A DNA stretch of 64,000 nucleotides from Channa striata (taxonomy: Eukaryota; Chordata; Actinopteri; Anabantiformes; Channidae): assembly GCA_033026295.1 (NCBI GenBank), contig CM065168.1, positions 21,553,306-21,617,305 of the forward strand, written 5' to 3'. The stretch's first letter is position 1. Each line of letters starts with the position of its first letter. Under the pieces are notes generated by a model. The model had not been told where the DNA came from, searched no databases, and was given only the letters and a program-made list of their open reading frames with translations. Positions 58,238 through 64,000 of this stretch are shown in pieces. The position numbers and the translations under genes are program-made.

Positions 58238-59292
58238 TACAAAATAGAGGCTGTGGGGGTTAGAGTCTCACAGAGAGACTCATTCCAAATGCTACACTCT
58301 TGCCTAAACAGTAAAAGATCACATGTGGCTACTGAAACTGCTAGCTTGCAACAAATAATTACTGTGATTACTGCCTAATCTGTCATATTGTAATCTGTTA
58401 TTTTAGCATTAATCCTGTAATCCCAGTCAGGGGTCCGTAGTAGCCAGGGGGTCTGTTGGAACAGTCATGCGTATGCCAGTTAATTTGGACAAATAGAAAT
58501 GATGAGTTCATTTAAGACAGACATTTTCATATTGAGCCAATGTGGACGCCATGCGCTGCTTGTGAAAGTGAAAATATCAGATCAGCGGTATCTCAAAGCA
58601 TGTGTTGTAGCATTCACCTTCAAAAGTCAATGCACGGCTTCACATTTTGACGACAGAGGGAGGTGTCAGTGAGGGACCATGTGACTCTGGCAGAGCTGTG
58701 GGGACATTTCAGACAAAAGAGGTTAGGAGCTGGTTTGGTGCATTATCATTTCCCAGAGCATGAGGTGACATCTTCAAATCGCTTCTTTTGTTTGACTCAG
58801 CCCAAAAGCCAAAGATATTCAGTTTCCAACCATAAAATAAGAGAAAAGCAGTGAATTGTCTCATTAGAGAAGCTGCAATCGGTGAATCCTTGACATTTTT
58901 TCTTGATAAATGATTAAAACAAGATGCATTTTCTGCCACTTAGCTACTTTAGCTCCCCTTCGTATCGCTGAGCATCTTTGTCTGTCTGTCAGCTTGTCAG
59001 GGCCAGCTGCAGATTTGAACTGAATGTTGATGGTAAAGCTCACTGTAGATCGTTGAGTGTGAGCGTCTGATGACAGTCCAGTTGGAGGTCTGCACTGTGT
59101 TACAGCAGCTCCCCCCTCCCACAGTGAAGAGGTTAAAGCCCAGTTAACCTCATATGTCCAGGAGCTTTCCAAAGACTGTCAGCTGTTTTTTCCTGCAGCG
59201 TCCCATTGAGGGCCTGGGCCTCAATGCTCAGAAACCTCCCACTGTATCCTCAAGACAACATAATCAAGGTATTTGAACAACCACAAAGTCTA

Positions 59293-59316
59293 CATACACA
59301 CACACACACACACACA
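59293..59316. repeat. (CA)12 microsatellite
   Basis: Uninterrupted CA run following TACATA. Confidence 0.9.
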
Positions 59317-62300
59317 TGATGGGAGGAGGGTGTGCGAGCGCTGCTGCTACTGGAATTTAACTATGAGTAAGCACGGGTATGTTTAGAAGGATCAGCTGGG
59401 ATTTGTGTGTGAGTGTGTGAATAGGTGTATTTGTGTGTCTCCGTGTTTGTGTCTACTAGCGGCTTGCTCACCTGTTCACACACACATATTGGAAAGAAAG
59501 GGAAGGAGCCTCTTTTCCCAGTGCCGCAGTCACGGCTGTCACACACACGCATAAACACACAATGCAACAGCCTGACCTTCACATTTTTCCCCTGCGCTCA
59601 CCTGTTTGCTCGGAGGACGTTCAGCGTAAACACAGCTCCGGCGTTTCCACGCTACCTGTTTGAACAGCTGAGTGATGCGTTGACTTTAGCACTTTACACA
59701 ATAGCACGGGATTGGCTTTGGAAACACACGCAGGCCTCGTCCTCCATCAGCAAAGACTTGCTTGTGTTTAACGCTTCCCAGTGACCCACTGAAAGACTCC
59801 CCCCTCCCTTTAAAATAGCTCATTCTGGTCCGATGTAGTACAATAAGAAATCTGGTTTTAAGTGCATGTTTGTGGTCTGCATTGCTTACTATATATGGGG
59901 GCCTCCCAGTCCAACATCTAATTATGTGTTGAGTGCTGATGGGAAAGGATTACACACACACTCACATCCAGCAGGAATCTGTAATTGTGTGAATAGACTC
60001 TGTGGATGTTGGAGTGGATGTGAAGTATGGGAAGCAGTGTGCTATTGAAGGAATGCCCTGGTGCCAGTGAGACTAGGAAGCAGAGCAGCAGACGAGCTGC
60101 GGTGGAGGAAAATCAGGAGAGACGGCAGTGTTTACGACACTCAGCTGCATTCCTCTGTGATCTGTGCGCCGCTTACACTAGTGGCATCATGTGCGTTCAG
60201 ATGAACGCATGAAAGCAATCACAAGAGGCAAAAGGGTATAGATGGAAAAGGGTGGTAACTTTGAAAACTTCCTTTCTCATTCGGCGAGTGAGGGAGGCTA
60301 TTACAGGCGCAATGCGGCACAGCGGGCTCATCGGCGTCTGTCTGTCGCTGGCCGGCCTGTTTTGGGGGTCCGGGTGGAGGGGTTTTGTGGCTGCGGTGCT
60401 GCCTGAGGCCTGGCTGGGCTGATTTACAGGCGGCGTGGGGACATGTGCTGGGGATACTCCCACAGCAGCCTGGTGGGGGCCAAAACAGCCACACTGCTGC
60501 TGCCTGCACATCTGGAGTCTAGACTGAGTGGCTCTGCCGAACGGCTCACTCCCTCCCTTCTTCCCTCTCCACATCCATCCATCCATCCCTCTGCCTCAGC
60601 TGCTGCGTCCATCCCCCCTCCCACCTTCGTCCACTGTTTGTGTAGCTGCTGGGGCTCAATTGAAATTTTAGATCAGCTCTCACTTTTTCCTCTCTCTCTC
60701 ACTCACTTTTCTTCTTCCTTGTCTCTCTCTTGAAACACATCTGATGAAGGACAAACCCGGCCGAAAAAAATGAGCACACGTCATGGAACGCATGTGGAAG
60801 ACATCATAGTGGGGATTGTTATTTCTCTCCCTCTGAAAACCAGGGCCTAAGTGTTCACAGAGGGGGGTGATCTTTCAAGGAATTGAGGATCAGCCTCCTG
60901 AGCCAAAGAGCGGTCACATAAACACAGTGGCTCTGACATACATAATAAACAGCAGCGCGATAAACATTATACTTTGCCTACCTTCTCACACAGCTTCATT
61001 TTAGTGGAGGCTCCTGTGACTTCCTGTCAGGACACATGTGCCTCGTTCCTCAGTCTGATCTGACACACACCCTGTGCATCCTCCCTCCCTTTACCGTCTT
61101 ACCTTCAACATAAACACACACATATACGTTTGGCGTTATGCGGTCATAAGATTTGTAAAGGAGTGCCTACGTGTGTGTTATCTCTCATTGCAGCCCCATG
61201 ACGGATGACGTTCCCAGCATTGTACGAGACATTTTTTCACAGCAGGGTGGATAATCTTGGTAGGTAGTCTCGCCAGTGTTCTAACTGAGACATGTACTGT
61301 TATGCAAATTGGCCCACTGTGCCTGACAGTGGCTATTTTAAATTTTATAACAGCTTCTCCACTAAACAATTTGCATCAGGTTTTCCCCCTTTGGCACACG
61401 AGCACAATCACAATAGTGTTCCCATTTTATACTGCGGAAAGTTGCAGCAGAAACAATTTCTTTTCGAGCGGCAGGCGTCAGTGTAATTTACTGCAGACAA
61501 ATAGGGACCTCTCTTTATTTCCATGTAGCCCGATTTCCTCTCCCAGTAATGAACATGAGCTTTTTTTACTGCCATGTTGACCCTATCGCGTTCACACTAT
61601 GTCATGCACTGCGGGATAAATGGCCACCTTCAACTCTCTGGTGTTAAACAGGTCGTAAAACGGAGCTACGTGATACTCTCCAACAAGGCCTGAACCTGTG
61701 CAACTGCTCGCCTAACTGTCGCCTGCCTGCCTCCCTTTCCCCTCAAATGGAACAAATTATCCAGCTACTTAGGTAAAACAAGGTTATATTCATTTTAGAA
61801 AGAAGAAAGAAGTAAAGAAAGGAAGAAAACATCTGGATAGCACTGGTTGCTGTTTGCCTTCTCTGGAAGCCATTAGAACAAACAGTGTTCTTATTCTCTA
61901 TGGTCTCGTCTTACTTTCATGTTTCACTGTGGCCGAACTTTGCACACCGTCCCACCGCCAGCTCTGGTTCCCACCTTGGTTTTTGGTTGCAGGACAGATG
62001 TGGAGGGTGAGAGGGAGACGAATATCAGATAAGGGAGTTACCATGTGAGACGAGAGAACAAGCAGTCCCATGTACAAAAGGTGACCTCAGCTGTTCGTGT
62101 TACAGGTGCAAACCTTTGGCACGGCTATTACCTGCACTGAAGCCATGGGGCTTAAGTATCACACATGACAAAGGTCGAAGAGACAGTTTGCTGCCCTGCA
62201 AGAGACACACAGCTCAAATGTTTTCCACAGCTGCCAGGTGTGGAGGACCAAGAGGGCTCATCCTCATTCGAGAACAAAAGGTGCTCTCTGCTGACGTCCT

Positions 62301-62548
62301 TCCAATGGGCACCGACCAAAGTTAAAGAAAAGCTTTGCACAGTGGAGAATCAGAAATGCTGCTGCTGATGTGTATGTTTAAGTCCCATTGACAGTGATGG
62401 ATAAACCTTAATGTCAAGTGATATACTGCGAAACCAGCAGCAGCAGAATGGATGTGTTAATATCGAGGCTGACGACGGAAGTGCTGAATCATATTGTCCT
62501 AGTGAGAGCTATATATTGCACAATAAATGTGTGTGTGAGAAATAGTAA

Positions 62549-62573
62549 GAGAGAGAGCGAGAGAGAGAGAGAG
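62549..62573. repeat. (GA)n microsatellite
   Basis: GA run interrupted by a single GC; generates artificial Arg-Glu/Leu-Ser frames. Confidence 0.9.
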
Positions 62574-63606
62574 CTTTGTACGCATGAGTCTGCAGAGTTA
62601 AAGAAAGTTTTCGGTGTCTTGTCATTGCACAATAAGCCACCAGCTGGCTGGCTAGGCGTGTGCACCGATGTGTGTTGAGACCCGCAGATTGGCAAAACAC
62701 TGTGTGTGAATCATCAGACTTACTGGGGCAACACCACTGTCAACAGTGGCCTGCCCAACGCCCCAGTGGGAGAGGCTCAACAGCAGTTGTGGTGCAGCTG
62801 GACTGGTATTAGCTGTGTTTGTGCTCAGAGAGTTAGGCAAACAAAGACTTAAGTGTTATCCAGCGTCTTAGAATAAATTCTATCTTGTGACAGTCAGGTA
62901 TGAAGAAATACAATCCAACTACCGCAATAGCTGAGAAGTAATGTGTGTAATCTTAACGCTGATAAAGTGGTCGTAAAGATGAAAATAGAGGTGTGATGAA
63001 AAGCAATTACACAGCAGCAGTCATGCTTTGATAAACTCAACGAACACTGATTAATCTTATTTCTTTTCTTTATTAATTCTCTTTTTACATTTCTAATGTT
63101 TCCCTCAGTTTCTCTAAACTCTCCCTTAAGTACCTGTCTCACTAAAGCAAAGTTGTAAGCAGTAAATCACAGCAGTACTCATATACTCCAATGTTTGCAG
63201 TTCGAGGCTCATCCGTCAGTGGTTTCTGATGCCCCTCTTTTAATTGTGGGTTAAAGGTGTAATAGGCTGCCAGAGTTTTTCTGGATTGGCTACTTGGACA
63301 ATTTGGCAGAAAGGCTGACTTCATATCCCTTATCCAAGTCTCAGGACCCACTCTGCTCTCTGCTAAATCACAAGACAATGATGTCTTTCAAGCAGTTGAC
63401 TCATGGGAATCATGTGGGAGGCCATTATCCAATAATTAGCACTTTTGTCCAGATTAGCCAATGATGAGCCAAAGTTACATAAAATCACTGAGATGTTACA
63501 TTTGTTCACACAGTTTCACAACATAACATCCGTGTCCATCTCCGTATCTTCACACTCCAGCAGAGCTGCGAGGCTAAATCAAACACTCATCACTGAACAT
63601 TTTTAA

Positions 63607-63611
<5 letters not shown>

Positions 63612-63689
<78 letters not shown>
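63612..63689. repeat. (TG)39 microsatellite
   Basis: 78 uninterrupted bases of TG, the longest simple repeat in the window and likely polymorphic. Confidence 0.97.
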
Positions 63690-63690
<1 letters not shown>

Positions 63691-64000
63691 ATCATGACAG
63701 ATTTGTTATTACTGATCTACTAAAATGGCATCAGTGGGGTTAAAATGTTTCAGTTCAATGTTCAAGTGCCATCATGTCAAAAAGAAAAACTACTCCACAA
63801 GTTATCTGATATTTATTTGATAACGTTTTTGATCGAATGCGGTTTTCGTTTTGAACGAGGGAGCGAGATGAATATGAAAGGGTGGTGTTTGTGGTCATGC
63901 CTTGCCAAGCAGAACCAGACCAGAACAGTCTCACTGAACGTCGACAGAAGACTTGTTATCATAGCAGTGACTCAACTGGTTATTATCAAAATACAGATCA
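63690..64000. other. window end, nothing recognised
   Basis: AT-rich sequence with no exon, RNA gene or repeat that I can support. Confidence 0.6.

Larger units (their letters stand above)
57167..63610. other. non-coding region
   Basis: No supportable gene. It holds a cluster of three GATA motifs at 57933-57985, a reverse CTCF-type motif at 58224-58237, (CA)12 at 59293-59316, a GC-rich patch at 60290-60520 with a 36-codon hydrophobic frame at 60312, and a GA run at 62549-62573. Confidence 0.5.

Noticed and set aside
43000..64000. Search for sulf2, the expected mammalian neighbour of NCOA3
   Set aside because: No exon with the sulfatase signatures (for example DDQDVELG or CCPSRSS) could be found in any frame I read.
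1..64000. CRISPR arrays, bacterial operons, rRNA, tRNA or retroviral genes
   Set aside because: Vertebrate genomic context; no regularly spaced repeats, no tRNA-like A/B box pair and no gag/pol-like frames were seen.

Overview
This window is vertebrate genomic DNA, almost certainly from a ray-finned (teleost) fish. It has GT-AG introns, long AT-rich non-coding stretches, many CA/GT microsatellites and a teleost-type interspersed repeat. Three protein genes can be read by exon-level similarity to known families. I have no database evidence; identities rest on recognising the translated exons.

Layout. (1) Positions 1-6975, minus strand: the 5' end of zmynd8, with two coding exons giving the first 59 residues, a long first intron and a probable promoter near 6.9 kb. 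The rest of the gene lies left of the window. (2) 7.0-8.9 kb: about 2 kb between two divergent promoters. (3) 8.93-37.5 kb, plus strand: ncoa3 (SRC-3/AIB1), with a probable ZNF143/YY1-type promoter, three probable 5'UTR exons across 16 kb, and 21 coding exons (25045-35546). These join without a frame break into a 1547-residue p160 coactivator ending in the family's KYC terminus. (4) 37.5-40.6 kb: convergent intergenic space with a strong CTCF-type motif and a SMAD-type BMP response motif. (5) 40.6-41.86 kb, minus strand: id1, two coding exons, 132 residues, with a TATA box, reverse CCAAT boxes and an upstream GC-rich element resembling the mammalian Id1 BMP response element about 0.9 kb from the inferred start. 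(6) 43-64 kb: no convincing gene. It holds microsatellites, several conserved-looking regulatory candidates, a 71-base hairpin, an exon-like GC-rich block near 57.0 kb and a reverse CTCF-type motif near 58.2 kb.

How the genes relate. ZMYND8 is a chromatin reader and NCOA3 a nuclear-receptor coactivator that recruits CBP/p300; they sit head to head, as also remembered for mammals. Id1 is a dominant-negative HLH protein induced by BMP/SMAD signalling. In human, ID1 lies far from NCOA3 on the same chromosome, so the tight ncoa3/id1 tail-to-tail arrangement is notable. The most interesting leads are small-scale: two BMP-type elements bracketing id1, a (TG)n tract at an ncoa3 splice acceptor before an in-frame-skippable exon, a 93-base in-frame stop-free ncoa3 intron, and the structured palindromic module at 46.07-46.19 kb. 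I found no new multi-gene system.
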